DNA of 64,000 nucleotides from Porphyromonas pogonae (GTDB lineage Bacteria; Bacteroidota; Bacteroidia; Bacteroidales; Porphyromonadaceae), in the NCBI RefSeq assembly GCF_036320655.1, contig NZ_CP143258.1, positions 1,736,001-1,800,000 of the forward strand, written 5' to 3'. This document shows, piece by piece, positions 8,243 through 17,827 of this stretch; within the stretch, counting starts at the first letter, position 1, and the number at the start of each line of letters is the position of its first letter. The notes under the pieces are model-generated. The model ran no database searches and was not told the origin of the DNA. It saw only the letters and a list, made by a program, of their open reading frames with translations. Both the position numbers and the translations under genes were made by a program.

Positions 8243-9451
8243 ATGGATACAAACAACCTTACACCCATTCGTAGAGGTATTGTGGGAGTTCAATACCTTT
8301 TTGTTGCTTTCGGAGCAACTGTTCTAGTTCCTTTATTGGTCGGTCTAGACCCCTCTACCGCTTTGTTTACTGCCGGCATCGGTACATTGATTTTTCATTT
8401 GGTAACTAAAGGTAAAGTCCCTATTTTCCTTGGCAGTAGTTTTGCCTTTATAGCACCTATCATCAAAGCCACTGAGTTATATGGCCTCACAGGAGCCTTG
8501 GCGGGAATTGTGGGAGTTTCTGTTGTTTATTTTATAGTAAGTGCCTTGGTCAGATGGCAGGGCATCAAAGTTATTGATAGATTATTCCCTCCTGTTGTAA
8601 TAGGACCGGTAATTATTTTGATCGGATTGTCTTTGGCGGGAGCCGGGGTTAATATGGCTAAGGAAAACTGGGTATTAGCTATGGTATCATTACTTACCGC
8701 AGTTTTTGTTACGATGAGAGCCAAAGGCCTTTTGAAATTGATTCCTATTTTTGCTGGTATTATCGTTGGATATGTTACCGGCATTCTTTTTTATAACATT
8801 GATCTGTCAGGTGTGAGAGAGGCAATGTGGTTTAGTCTTCCTCAATTCGTTACTCCTACTTTTTCATGGGAACCCATCTTGTTTATGATTCCTGTAGCTA
8901 TAGCTCCTGTAATAGAGCATGTGGGTGATGTATATGTGGTGAATGCCGTAGCAGGTAAGAATTTTGTAAAAGACCCCGGGCTTCATAGAACTCTTTTGGG
9001 AGATGGTTTAGCTTGTCTCGTTGCCGGTTTCTTGGGAGGGCCTCCCGTTACTACTTATTCCGAGGTTACAGGTGCGATGTCTCTTACCAAAGTGACTAAT
9101 CCGCAAGTTTTGAGGATTGCTGCTATCACTGCTATTATATTTTCTGTAATCGGTAAGGTGAGTGCTTTACTTAAATCGATTCCTTCTGCTGTTTTGGGTG
9201 GGATTATGTTGCTGTTGTTCGGAACCATTGCTTGTGCTGGCATTAATACATTGATGCATAGCAAAGTCAATATGCATTCGACTCGCAACATTGTGATAAT
9301 ATCTTTGACACTGACTTTTGGTATAGGTGGGGCTGTTCTTCAATGTGGCGATTTTTCACTTTCGGGTATAGGGCTTTCTGCATTGATAGGAGTTGCATTG
9401 AATCTCATAATACCACGAGATAAGACGGAAAATACTCAAGTCGAAATTTAG
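8243..9451 (+). CDS. uraA: Uracil permease (NCS2 family)
   Basis: A 402-residue inner-membrane protein with about 14 hydrophobic segments, of the nucleobase-cation symporter 2 family. It imports uracil with protons. Family features seen are the N-terminal GVQYLFVAFGATVLVP segment, the FLGSSFAFI motif, the glutamate in APVIEHVGDV and the PVTTYSEVTGA segment, which carry substrate-binding residues in UraA. The uracil-type motifs favour uracil over xanthine. It appears to be a single gene with its own terminator. A TATCTTTG at 8100-8107 upstream may be its promoter. Confidence 0.92.
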   Translation: MDTNNLTPIRRGIVGVQYLFVAFGATVLVPLLVGLDPSTALFTAGIGTLIFHLVTKGKVPIFLGSSFAFIAPIIKATELYGLTGALAGIVGVSVVYFIVSALVRWQGIKVIDRLFPPVVIGPVIILIGLSLAGAGVNMAKENWVLAMVSLLTAVFVTMRAKGLLKLIPIFAGIIVGYVTGILFYNIDLSGVREAMWFSLPQFVTPTFSWEPILFMIPVAIAPVIEHVGDVYVVNAVAGKNFVKDPGLHRTLLGDGLACLVAGFLGGPPVTTYSEVTGAMSLTKVTNPQVLRIAAITAIIFSVIGKVSALLKSIPSAVLGGIMLLLFGTIACAGINTLMHSKVNMHSTRNIVIISLTLTFGIGGAVLQCGDFSLSGIGLSALIGVALNLIIPRDKTENTQVEI

Positions 9452-9478
9452 GCTTTTCTATTTGCCTTCTTTATTTTT

Positions 9479-9532
9479 GTGTCCATATACTGCTATTAAA
9501 CATCAAAAGCAATATATGGGCACAACTTTTTT
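9479..9532 (+). terminator. uraA terminator
   Basis: GTGTCCATATA pairs imperfectly with TATATGGGCAC around an 18-nt loop, followed by a TTTTTT run. It begins 28 bases after the uraA stop. Confidence 0.7.
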
Positions 9533-9754
9533 ATCTGAAATCGAGCCAAAGTGTATCATTGATTTTACTTTATTTTTATATTTGTATCCGGACACTTTTA
9601 GTCAATCGCAAATCATTTAAAATTAGGGTGACCGAATGACCTACTGATGTCTTGAATAAAAGACATGTTTAATTTTGTCTATGCATCTCTGTATAGGTGA
9701 TACTATATGGATTAAAATATCTGGAAATACAATTGAATTAATATAGAAACTACT

Positions 9755-10069
9755 ATGATTACAACTACCACACCTACCATTGAAGGACATACTATTGATA
9801 CATATCTTGGTATAGTCACCGGAGAAGCCATTATCGGAGCTAATATTGTCAAAGACTTTTTTGCCGGTATCAGAGATATTGTCGGAGGAAGATCAGCGAG
9901 CTATGAAAGCGTTTTACGGGAAGCTCAGCAAGATGCGATGAGAGACATCCAGCAAAGAGCAATGGCACTAGGGGCTAACGCCATTGTTGGTATCGATCTG
10001 GACTACGAGACTCTCAATGGCTCTATGCTCATGGTCACCATATCAGGAACTGCAGTAAGGGTTGTTTAG
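9755..10069 (+). CDS. YbjQ/UPF0145 family protein
   Basis: A 104-residue cytosolic protein of the YbjQ (UPF0145) family, small pentamer-forming proteins sometimes called putative heavy-metal-binding domains. Their biochemical role is not established. Seen in the sequence: [21 protein letters not shown] at the start, the central [11 protein letters not shown] segment ([20 protein letters not shown]), and [12 protein letters not shown] near the C terminus, all family hallmarks. Length is typical. It stands between uraA and megL in the same direction but with sizeable spacers, so co-transcription is uncertain. Confidence 0.85.
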   Translation: MITTTTPTIEGHTIDTYLGIVTGEAIIGANIVKDFFAGIRDIVGGRSASYESVLREAQQDAMRDIQQRAMALGANAIVGIDLDYETLNGSMLMVTISGTAVRVV

Positions 10070-10160
10070 TGATAGCTCTCTTACCTTAATCTTATTTCAA
10101 TACTTTTCTTATCGAGAGGCAAATGTTGCTTTAATAATCATTTCATAAATCAATACTATA

Positions 10161-11360
10161 ATGGAAAAAGAAAAAATTAGCAAATGTGGATTTGCTACAA
10201 AAACCGTTCATGCAGGAGCCATGCCCAATGAGTATGGATCATTGGCTGCTCCTATTTATCAGACTTCAACTTTTATATTTGATTCTGCAGAACAAGGTGG
10301 GAGACGTTTTGCCGGAGAAGAAAGCGGATACATTTATACAAGATTGGGAAATCCCAGTTGTACAATGGTAGAAGATCGTTTGGCAATGTTGGAAGGGGGA
10401 GAAGCTTGTGCAAGTGCCGCTTCCGGTATTGGTGCTATAGCTTCTGCTATTTGGGTATGTGTTCAAAAAGGAGATCATATTGTAGCAGGAAAAACTCTAT
10501 ATGGATGTACTTTTTCCTTCCTCAAGCATGGACTTAGTCGCTATGGGGTAGATGTTACTTTTGTGGATATGCGCAATCTTGATGAAGTAAAGAATGCCAT
10601 GCAACCCAATACTAAATTGGTCTATGTAGAAACACCTGCCAATCCCAATATGTATATCACAGACATAGAAGGTGTGGCAAAAATAGCTCATGCTCAAGAG
10701 GGGGTTAAACTAATGGTGGACAATACTTATTGCTCTCCCTATATTTGTCGCCCCTTGAAGTTTGGTGCTGACATCGTAGTACACTCTGCTACAAAATATA
10801 TCAATGGACATGGTGATGTCATCGCCGGATTTGTTATAGGAGATGCAGAATATATCAAAGAAGTCAAAATGTTGGGAATAAAAGACCTAACCGGTGCAAA
10901 TATGAGTCCGTTTGATGCTTATTTGATTAATAGAGGGCTTAAAACCCTCCACATACGTATGGATCGTCATTGCGAAAATGCTCAGAAAGTAGCTGAGTTT
11001 TTGGAAAAACACCCTGCTGTTACTCAGGTTTATTATCCGGGACTGAAGAGTTTTCCTCAATACGAATTGGCAAAAAAACAGATGTCATTGCCGGGCGCTA
11101 TGATTGCATTTGAGATTAAAGGTGGTCATGATGCCGGTATTAAACTTATGAATAATGTTTATTTATGTTCATTGGCTGTAAGTTTGGGGGATACAGAAAC
11201 CCTGATACAGCATCCTGCCAGTATGACCCATTCGACCTACAATAAAGAGGAATTAGCTGCTTCTGATATTTCAGAAGGACTTGTAAGGCTTTCAGTCGGG
11301 ATAGAAGATGCTCAGGATATTATTGACGATCTGAAGCAGGCTTTAGATAGATTAGTATAA
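10161..11360 (+). CDS. megL: Methionine gamma-lyase
   Basis: A 399-residue PLP enzyme of the Cys/Met-metabolism family. It converts L-methionine to methanethiol, 2-oxobutyrate and ammonia, and often also acts on cysteine or homocysteine to give H2S. The PLP lysine is in HSATKYINGHGD, and the phosphate-binding Tyr/Arg are in YIYTRLGNP. An active-site cysteine typical of methionine gamma-lyases appears in the LVYG-type segment (KTLYGCTFSF); cystathionine lyases have another residue there, so this favours the methionine enzyme. The protein resembles P. gingivalis Mgl. With tnaA it points to amino-acid fermentation with volatile products. Confidence 0.9.
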   Translation: MEKEKISKCGFATKTVHAGAMPNEYGSLAAPIYQTSTFIFDSAEQGGRRFAGEESGYIYTRLGNPSCTMVEDRLAMLEGGEACASAASGIGAIASAIWVCVQKGDHIVAGKTLYGCTFSFLKHGLSRYGVDVTFVDMRNLDEVKNAMQPNTKLVYVETPANPNMYITDIEGVAKIAHAQEGVKLMVDNTYCSPYICRPLKFGADIVVHSATKYINGHGDVIAGFVIGDAEYIKEVKMLGIKDLTGANMSPFDAYLINRGLKTLHIRMDRHCENAQKVAEFLEKHPAVTQVYYPGLKSFPQYELAKKQMSLPGAMIAFEIKGGHDAGIKLMNNVYLCSLAVSLGDTETLIQHPASMTHSTYNKEELAASDISEGLVRLSVGIEDAQDIIDDLKQALDRLV

Positions 11361-11704
11361 ATAAATTGGGCCTTATCTTTTAAATCCAATCATATAATAT
11401 GAGGTAAATGACCAGCTATATTTTATTCTATGACTTTGTAGTATCCCCAAAAGTGTATAAGCGAATGAATCTCTGCGATTTTACAATTCCATCAAACGTT
11501 TTATCCCTTGCCAAGAAGTCATTAAATTCGAGATAATTTCCTTAAATTGTATCTGTGTAAGTCTCATTACTGCTACTCTTTTTTCATTGAAAAATCTAAG
11601 ATAACATTCTTGAGCCTCACATACTTTTTGGGAAACAGTATCCAGAGTTTTTCTTTTCTCCTAATTTGAAATAGGGCTGGATAATGGTGTTTTGTTAATA
11701 AAAT
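11361..11704. other. Spacer with a possible gene remnant
   Basis: No gene with a good start is present. On the minus strand an open stretch of 60 codons (11660-11481), ending TSWQGIKRLMEL, looks protein-like, but it has no ATG near its 5' end and is closed upstream by a TAG. It could be the decayed end of a gene. No family is recognised. Confidence 0.3.
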
Positions 11705-11754
11705 ATCCTTGTAAGAGAAGGCTGATATATATATGCCTTCATTCTTACAAGGAT
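11705..11754 (-). terminator. fabD terminator
   Basis: ATCCTTGTAAG and CTTACAAGGAT arms with an inner AAGGC/GCCTT helix and an AT-rich loop. On the minus strand a T-rich stretch follows. It lies 27 bases after the fabD stop. Confidence 0.8.
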
Positions 11755-11780
11755 GCTGGGTTTGTTATGAGTCAAAAGCC

Positions 11781-12665
11781 TTATTGGCGACCTTCGGTAG
11801 TAACGTCTTTAGCAATCTTCTTAACTAAGCCCTGTAATACATTGCCGGGGCCTACTTCTATAAACGTATCAGCACCGTCAGCTACCATTTGCTCGACACT
11901 TTCAGTCCATCTTACGGGAGCTGTGAGCTGAGCAATAAGGTTTTTCTTTATTTCTTCAGGATTTGTTACAGCCTGTGCTACATAGTTCTGATAGATAGGG
12001 CAGATAGGTTCTGAGAACTTGGTTTCTTCGATAGCCTTTGCCAACTCTTCACGTGCCGGTTCCATCAATGGAGAATGGAATGCTCCACCTACATTGAGTT
12101 TGAGTGCGCGCTTAGCACCTGCTTCTTTCAGAAGTTCGCATGCTTTGTCGACACCGGCTATAGTTCCGGATATAACAATCTGACCGGGGCAATTGAAGTT
12201 TGCCGCCACTACTGTTTCATCTGTAATACTGTTGATAATATCTTTGATTGTATCATCGGGTAGCCCTATAATGGCAGCCATGGTTGAGGGCTGGTTCTCG
12301 CATGCTTTCTGCATGGCCAATGCTCTTTTTGAGACAAGCTTCAGTCCATCCTCAAAAGTCATAGCCTTAGCTGCAACCAATGCAGAGAATTCTCCCAAAG
12401 AGTGACCTGCTACCATATCAGGTTTGAATTCTTCACCCAAAGAGATAGCTTTGATTACGGAGTGCAGGAATACAGCCGGTTGAGTAACTTTGGTTTGTTT
12501 AAGCTCTTCTTCCGTACCTCCGAAGATGATATCGGTTATTTTGAATCCGAGGATGTCATTGGCTTTGTCAAATAGTTCTTTTGCTTGGGGGCAAGTGTCA
12601 TACAACTCTTTACCCATTCCAACAAATTGGGCTCCTTGCCCTGGAAAAACATAAGCTTTTTTCAT
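11781..12665 (-). CDS. fabD: Malonyl-CoA:ACP transacylase
   Basis: A 294-residue cytosolic enzyme that moves malonyl from CoA to acyl carrier protein to start fatty-acid synthesis. The nucleophile Ser89 lies in GHSLG (87-91), and the catalytic His197 is in GGAFHSPLM. An N-terminal PGQGAQ motif is present. Length is typical. It is the last gene of a probable run flippase-pepD-fabD, although a strong inverted repeat between pepD and fabD may separate the transcripts. Confidence 0.96.
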   Translation of the reverse strand: MKKAYVFPGQGAQFVGMGKELYDTCPQAKELFDKANDILGFKITDIIFGGTEEELKQTKVTQPAVFLHSVIKAISLGEEFKPDMVAGHSLGEFSALVAAKAMTFEDGLKLVSKRALAMQKACENQPSTMAAIIGLPDDTIKDIINSITDETVVAANFNCPGQIVISGTIAGVDKACELLKEAGAKRALKLNVGGAFHSPLMEPAREELAKAIEETKFSEPICPIYQNYVAQAVTNPEEIKKNLIAQLTAPVRWTESVEQMVADGADTFIEVGPGNVLQGLVKKIAKDVTTEGRQ

Positions 12666-12681
12666 AAATCTAATATTCGTT

Positions 12682-12730
12682 AGTTATACATGCCCCAACT
12701 AAGTGACATATAGTAGGGGCGTGTATAACT
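12682..12730 (-). terminator. Inverted repeat between pepD and fabD
   Basis: AGTTATACATGCCCC and GGGGCGTGTATAACT form a 15-bp stem with one mismatch. It lies just after the pepD stop and may terminate or attenuate pepD transcription. It lacks a clear U-run. Confidence 0.55.
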
Positions 12731-12740
12731 TTACTTGTTT

Positions 12741-14198
12741 TTATTGAATGTTTTCAATTGCCTTTTTGAGCACATTATAAGTTCTCTCCACTGAAGCAAT
12801 GTTTACTTTTTCGTCAGGTGAATGAGGATGGCGAATCTCAGGCCCCACAGATATCATATCCATATCAGGCATTGCACCTTGGATAATACCGCACTCAAGA
12901 CCTGCATGTATCACTTGTATCTTGGGCTCTCTTCCATAGGCTTGGGTATATTCTTTTTCCATCGTCTTAAGGATGAGGGAGTTGATATTAGGTTCCCATC
13001 CATTGTACGGTGCATCCATTTCTACTTCTGCACCGCAAAGGCTAAATACACTTTCGATAGCAGATGCAACCCACATTTTACGACTTTCCGAAGAGCTTCT
13101 TACCAAAAATTTGGCGTCAAAAACTCCATTTTCCAGTTTCACCACAGCCATGTTGGTTGATGACTCTACAGTACCCGGGAAGCTTGTTAACATAGACATT
13201 ACACCATTGGCACAAGCTTCTATAGCATTGATAATGCTATCTTGTATCTCTTCAGGCACCACGTACTCTGGCAAATCGGTTTTTTCCGCAGTGAATGAGA
13301 TGCTGTCTTCTATAGACTCAAATTCTTTTTGGTAAAGATCTTGGTAATCGGAAACCAATTCCCAAAGCCCATCAGCTTCGTCTTGAGGGATGGTAACAAC
13401 AGCAAAAGCTTCGCGTGGGATAGCATTGCGCAAAGATCCCCCTTCAAAAGATACCAATCGAGCACCATTGTACTCGACTGCTTCTTTCAGAAAACGGAAT
13501 AATAATTTGTTTGCATTACCTCTTCCCAAAATGATATCCATACCTGAATGTCCGCCTTTGAGTCCTGTAAGGGAGAGTTTTACGGCTACATCACCGATCT
13601 CTACTTTTTCTTCTTCTTTATATTCGAGATGTGCAGATACATCAATACCTCCAGCACAACCTACAAATAACTCTCCTTCACTTTCAGAGTCGAGGTTGAT
13701 AAGGATATCGCCATGGCTAAAGCCGGGTTTGAGCCCATTAGCTCCCACCATACCTACTTCCTCATCTATAGTAAAAAGACCTTCCAAGGGGCCGTGCTTA
13801 AGTTCATTGTCTGAAAGAATAGCAAGAGCATATGCTGCCCCAATGCCATTATCAGCACCTAAAGTAGTCTCTTTGGCAGTTACCCATTCACCGTCTACAT
13901 ATGCATCAATGGGGTCTTTTATAAAATCATGTTGAGTAGAAGCATTCTTCTGGGGAACCATATCAAGGTGGGCCTGCATGGTTACAATAGGTCTATTTTC
14001 AAGCCCGGGAGTTGCAGGCTTTTTGATGAGTACATTCCCTACTTCGTCCTGAAGAGTTTCCAGTCCTAGTTTTTCACCTATGCCCATTACATACTCGCAA
14101 ACCTCTTTGACATGTCCTGTAGGACGAGGTATCTGTGTCAGATCATAAAAGTATCCCCAAACAGCGTTGGGATTAAGATTTTTAATTTCAGCTGCCAT
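12741..14198 (-). CDS. pepD: Aminoacyl-histidine dipeptidase (M20 family)
   Basis: A 485-residue metallopeptidase of the M20 family, PepD type, that hydrolyses Xaa-His and other dipeptides in the cytosol. Zinc ligands are visible in order: QAHLDMVP (His, near residue 76), TLGADNGIG (Asp), TIDEEVGMVGA (catalytic Glu-Glu), and the late HAGLECG (His). Between them is the lid/dimer domain with GLKGGHSGMDI. Length is typical. It starts 39 bases after the flippase-like gene on the same strand, so the two are likely co-transcribed. It fits an organism that lives on peptides. Confidence 0.93.
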   Translation of the reverse strand: MAAEIKNLNPNAVWGYFYDLTQIPRPTGHVKEVCEYVMGIGEKLGLETLQDEVGNVLIKKPATPGLENRPIVTMQAHLDMVPQKNASTQHDFIKDPIDAYVDGEWVTAKETTLGADNGIGAAYALAILSDNELKHGPLEGLFTIDEEVGMVGANGLKPGFSHGDILINLDSESEGELFVGCAGGIDVSAHLEYKEEEKVEIGDVAVKLSLTGLKGGHSGMDIILGRGNANKLLFRFLKEAVEYNGARLVSFEGGSLRNAIPREAFAVVTIPQDEADGLWELVSDYQDLYQKEFESIEDSISFTAEKTDLPEYVVPEEIQDSIINAIEACANGVMSMLTSFPGTVESSTNMAVVKLENGVFDAKFLVRSSSESRKMWVASAIESVFSLCGAEVEMDAPYNGWEPNINSLILKTMEKEYTQAYGREPKIQVIHAGLECGIIQGAMPDMDMISVGPEIRHPHSPDEKVNIASVERTYNVLKKAIENIQ

Positions 14199-14237
14199 AG
14201 TTGTTCGATTGTCAGTTAATGTTCGTTTTATTTAATG

Positions 14238-15260
14238 TTACTCTCTTTCATTCTGACTACGAATATAGTTTTTATTTATTAAAGGTAAAAGAAAGATAGA
14301 GATTAAACCCACTAAAGTTATCCATAAAGTTTGAATTGTGTGCACGATAAGGGCAAATGCTCCGGCATCTTCTTTATTAACACTGAATGCTACCAAAGCA
14401 GATATCACAAGAAAGTGCCATGGCCCCACACCTCCTTGCACAGGTACAATTACAGCCATACTACTTAGTGCAAATGCTATAAGACCGACTTCGACGCCCA
14501 ATGTTTGTGTAAAGTCAAAGGCATAAAACGTTGTATAAAAAAACAAGAAATATCCCACCCAAATAGCAATGCTGTAGATGATAAAAAGCCATTTTTGATC
14601 CATTTTCCAAATCGATTTGAGCCCTTCTCCTACTTTCATAAACATCATGGAGACCTTGTGGTCGGGTTTGCGCTTGATCAGATATTTGTAGATCATCCAC
14701 AGCATAATGCCAAAGGTTACAATACCAACATAGAGCCATATAGAACCGAGTATAGCATAGAAATTGGAGGTGATGTCCGGATTTTTTGTGAAAAACTCAG
14801 AGAAGAAGCTTCCTGCTCCTAAGAAAATTCCCAGAAATATCAGACCCAGCATCAAGATGTCAGTGATACGGTCTATAAAGAGTGTTCCCAATAGTTTTGA
14901 AAAAGATATCTGTTCGTATCTGCCCATCTCGGCACATCTCCAAAACTCTCCGGCTCTGGGCAGTGCCATGTTTACTGTATAGGAGCCTAATGTAGTCAGT
15001 ATTGAATTGGCTTTCTTGGCTTTGTTACCTTCCGTTACAGTATTTATCAATATTTGCCAGCGAAGACCTCTTATGATATTTGCTCCTGCTCCAAACAATA
15101 GGGAGAGCGCTATAATCCAGTAGTTGACTCCGTGACGAGCAATATCAGCTATAGACTTCAAGTCCATTTTGCCATAGAGGAGGAAAAGTATAAATATCCC
15201 CAGTAGCAGGGGGATTATTATTTTGAGTACTGCTTTAAGTCGCTTATTTACTTTCATCAA
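14238..15260 (-). CDS. UPF0104/LPG synthase TM-like membrane protein
   Basis: A 340-residue integral membrane protein with about eight hydrophobic helices, in the superfamily that includes the flippase domain of lysyl-phosphatidylglycerol synthase and YbhN. Family marks include GANIIRGLRWQILI and ALPRAGEFWRCAEMGRYEQISFSKLLGTLFIDRITD, then VPVQGGVGPWHFLV near the end. Members probably move lipids across the inner membrane, but the cargo here is unknown. It lacks the soluble aminoacyl-transferase domain. It is followed closely by pepD; a functional link is not evident. Confidence 0.82.
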   Translation of the reverse strand: MMKVNKRLKAVLKIIIPLLLGIFILFLLYGKMDLKSIADIARHGVNYWIIALSLLFGAGANIIRGLRWQILINTVTEGNKAKKANSILTTLGSYTVNMALPRAGEFWRCAEMGRYEQISFSKLLGTLFIDRITDILMLGLIFLGIFLGAGSFFSEFFTKNPDITSNFYAILGSIWLYVGIVTFGIMLWMIYKYLIKRKPDHKVSMMFMKVGEGLKSIWKMDQKWLFIIYSIAIWVGYFLFFYTTFYAFDFTQTLGVEVGLIAFALSSMAVIVPVQGGVGPWHFLVISALVAFSVNKEDAGAFALIVHTIQTLWITLVGLISIFLLPLINKNYIRSQNERE

Positions 15261-15367
15261 TATATTGTAATATCGTTGCTTCTGTCTTTTGCGAACAATA
15301 TGTCTAATGAGGATGCTTTACTAACCGCTCTTTAAGATTTATTGTTGTAACTTCGTCAAAATTATTC

Positions 15368-16183
15368 ATGACAAAAGTAATACAAAAACAAACGATGTCG
15401 CAAGTAAGAGCTAAGAAAGCTTTGGGGCAACATTTCCTCACGGATTTGTCTATTGCCGAACGTATCGCCGATACTTTGGAAGATTATAAGAACCTCCCTG
15501 TTTTGGAAATAGGTCCCGGTATGGGAGTCCTTACTCAATATCTCTTATCCAAGGGATATGATACCAAAGTTGTCGAGATTGATGAGGAATCTGTGGCTTA
15601 TTTGGAAAAAAAATATAGTGAGTTGGAGGGGCGCATTATATCAGGTGATTTCTTGCGTATGGATCTTCAGGAGTATTTCCCGTCGGATAAGAAGTTTTGC
15701 ATCATTGGTAATTACCCGTATAATATCTCCAGTCAAATATTTTTCAAATTGTTGGAGTATAGAGATCAGGTACCCTGTTGTTCCGGAATGTTACAGCGAG
15801 AGGTTGCCCAGCGTTTGGCCTCAGGCCCGGGTTCCAAGGCTTACGGTATTCTCAGCGTGTTGTTACAGGCGTGGTATGATGTAGAGTATCTCTTTACTGT
15901 AGATGAACATGTTTTCAATCCACCCCCCAAAGTAAAAAGCGGAGTGATCAGAGCTGTAAGGAATGAACGGGTTACCTTGGGGTGTGATGAAGATCATTTC
16001 AAGAGAATTGTCAAGACTGCTTTCAACCAAAGGCGCAAAACCATGAGAAATTCCCTAAAGCCGATATTTGGCACCGAATTCAAACTCTATCACATGGATA
16101 TCTTTTCAAAAAGGCCAGAGCAACTTACTGTGGAGCAGTTCGTAGAACTCACATTGATGGAACAAGAATTTCTTGGTAAATAA
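15368..16183 (+). CDS. rsmA: 16S rRNA dimethyladenosine transferase RsmA
   Basis: A 271-residue S-adenosylmethionine-dependent enzyme that dimethylates two adjacent adenines in the 3'-terminal helix of 16S rRNA during small-subunit assembly. Seen: [12 protein letters not shown] at the N terminus, the SAM-binding [11 protein letters not shown], the DxD-type VVEIDEES, and the catalytic NYPYNISS. The start at 15368 gives nine residues before [12 protein letters not shown]; Met at 15395 is an equally plausible start. It is divergent from the flippase-like gene. Confidence 0.95.
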   Translation: MTKVIQKQTMSQVRAKKALGQHFLTDLSIAERIADTLEDYKNLPVLEIGPGMGVLTQYLLSKGYDTKVVEIDEESVAYLEKKYSELEGRIISGDFLRMDLQEYFPSDKKFCIIGNYPYNISSQIFFKLLEYRDQVPCCSGMLQREVAQRLASGPGSKAYGILSVLLQAWYDVEYLFTVDEHVFNPPPKVKSGVIRAVRNERVTLGCDEDHFKRIVKTAFNQRRKTMRNSLKPIFGTEFKLYHMDIFSKRPEQLTVEQFVELTLMEQEFLGK

Positions 16184-16256
16184 GGTTGTTTATAAAAATA
16201 ATTCCAATCACTCTTTATGCTCATCACGAGAGTGAGTGCTAAAGTTATGTAGCCAT

Positions 16257-16610
16257 TTAGAAAGTTTGATCAAGTGTCACACTAGCCGAGAGCAAATCTC
16301 CTCCAAATGGAGGATTTATCTTGGATACTTTCACCCTGATGCCGGTAATCTGAGGAATATTCTCATGTAATTTGTCGATTATCCTTCCCGCTACATGCTC
16401 CAGCAGGTTGGATGGGATAGCCATTTGTTCTTTCACGATATTATAGATCTCAGCATAGTTTATGGTATCTTCAATATGATCAGTTATAGTAGACTTCTCT
16501 ACGTCGGCATCTATCTCTATATCTACTGTGAATTTATTGCCAACTTTTTTTTCTTGTTCCATTACCCCATGAAAGGCATAGAAACGCATGTCATTCAAAC
16601 TTATTTTCAT
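16257..16610 (-). CDS. folB: Dihydroneopterin aldolase
   Basis: A 117-residue folate-pathway enzyme that cleaves 7,8-dihydroneopterin to 6-hydroxymethyl-dihydropterin and glycolaldehyde. Features: MRFYAFHGVMEQEKKVGN at the N terminus, the substrate-binding glutamate in TINYAEIYNIV, and the lysine in RVKVSKINPPF. A longer reading from 16634 would overlap the upstream gene and adds eight atypical residues, so I start at MKISLNDMRF. It directly follows the metal exporter gene and is probably co-transcribed with it. Confidence 0.92.
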   Translation of the reverse strand: MKISLNDMRFYAFHGVMEQEKKVGNKFTVDIEIDADVEKSTITDHIEDTINYAEIYNIVKEQMAIPSNLLEHVAGRIIDKLHENIPQITGIRVKVSKINPPFGGDLLSASVTLDQTF

Positions 16611-16621
16611 TGTTGTAAAAT

Positions 16622-17536
16622 TTATAATACACACTTATATGGCTCTACATGTATCACCACATGAGTATCCTCTCCATATTTGTCTCTTAAGTTATCTTCT
16701 ACCATTTTCGTGATATCGTGAGCTACTTTTACGGTTGCATTCTCATCTATTAGAATATCTGCTTCGATAGCGTATTTGCTTCCAATACTACGGGTATTGA
16801 GGTTATTTATTCCTTGTATATCAGGTGTATTTAGTATAATAGAGGATATTTCATCCTGGATGTCTTGGGGTAAACTTTCTTCAAGAAGTTCCTTGAATGC
16901 CGGAAGGACTAAAAGGACTCCTATTCGTATAATAAGGATGCTTACCACTGCTGCCGCTATAGGTTCCATCACCATCCCTTTTTCACCCATAAACATAGCA
17001 AAACTGATACCTATAAGCGCTGCAAATGAGGTCAGTGTATCGCTACGGTGATCCCATGCTTTGGCTCTAAGGCTGGAGCTGTTGAGTTTCTTACCTTTTT
17101 TATTGGTGTATTGGAATAGAAATTCTTTGCTTACAATAGATATTATGGCCACTACCATAGCTATAGGGGCAGGTCTTACCAATTGCTTATTATTCATGAT
17201 CACCTCTTTTACTGTAGCAGCATTTTCCATAAACATCATAGTGCCTATAATGATCATGGCAATAGCGATGATAGCAGATGCGAGGGTTTCATATTTGCCA
17301 TGTCCGTATTTGTGATTTTCATCACATGGTTTACTGGATAGTTTAACGAATATAAGAGTTATAATATCGGTTATGAAATCAGATAGAGAGTTTATAGCAT
17401 CAGCTATCATGGCGCTACTATGTCCAATTATTCCTGCGATAAACTTTAATACCATCAGCACGGCATTCACTGCACTGCCGACAAGTGTGGCTTGGAATAT
17501 TTTTTTTTCTCTTTCCGTGTAGAAAATAGAACGCAT
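16622..17536 (-). CDS. CDF-family divalent metal exporter
   Basis: A 304-residue inner-membrane cation diffusion facilitator, exporting Zn, Fe or similar ions in exchange for protons. Six helices hold the two metal-site motifs HSSAMIADAINSLSDF (helix 2) and AWDHRSDTLTS (helix 5). The cytoplasmic C-terminal domain (about 215-304) ends DTHVVIHVEP, the family's metal-binding tail. A frame reaching back to 17572 exists, but a TATCTTTG -7 element at 17577-17570 puts the transcript start near 17563, so Met 17536 (MRSIFYTERE) is chosen. Metal specificity cannot be told. folB follows after 11 bases. Confidence 0.9.
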   Translation of the reverse strand: MRSIFYTEREKKIFQATLVGSAVNAVLMVLKFIAGIIGHSSAMIADAINSLSDFITDIITLIFVKLSSKPCDENHKYGHGKYETLASAIIAIAMIIIGTMMFMENAATVKEVIMNNKQLVRPAPIAMVVAIISIVSKEFLFQYTNKKGKKLNSSSLRAKAWDHRSDTLTSFAALIGISFAMFMGEKGMVMEPIAAAVVSILIIRIGVLLVLPAFKELLEESLPQDIQDEISSIILNTPDIQGINNLNTRSIGSKYAIEADILIDENATVKVAHDITKMVEDNLRDKYGEDTHVVIHVEPYKCVL

Positions 17537-17569
17537 GAAAAAAAGTTTTTTAGAGGACACAATAGAACG

Positions 17570-17577
17570 CAAAGATA
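17570..17577 (-). promoter_or_regulatory. -7 element for the CDF exporter gene
   Basis: TATCTTTG on the minus strand. It overlaps the first codons of the longest reading frame and so argues for the shorter start at 17536. Confidence 0.55.
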
Positions 17578-17795
17578 GGAGATAAATTGAAAATTATTAC
17601 AGTCAGCTAAGTGTAGATTTGGTATATAAACTTTCTCCTAATGGTTGTAATTCACATCATACAGTTTTTATTCTATTATATCATACAATCAGTAAAAAGT
17701 TTTTAATAGACTCAAATCGCACATTGTCTACTCTTGAGGGAAAAGTTAATACTACTCCTTTTACAGAATTTACATGAAAAAATAGCAGCCATCTC
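17578..17795. other. Spacer between the CDF gene and element B
   Basis: AT-rich, with no gene and no repeat recognised. Confidence 0.4.
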
Positions 17796-17827
17796 TTGAC
17801 AAAGGGGGGGCGGGTGTTGTATCTTTG
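17796..17827 (+). promoter_or_regulatory. Element B promoter
   Basis: TTGAC, a 19-nt G-rich spacer, and TATCTTTG. It matches the promoters of elements A, C and D and predicts a start near 17834. Confidence 0.8.
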
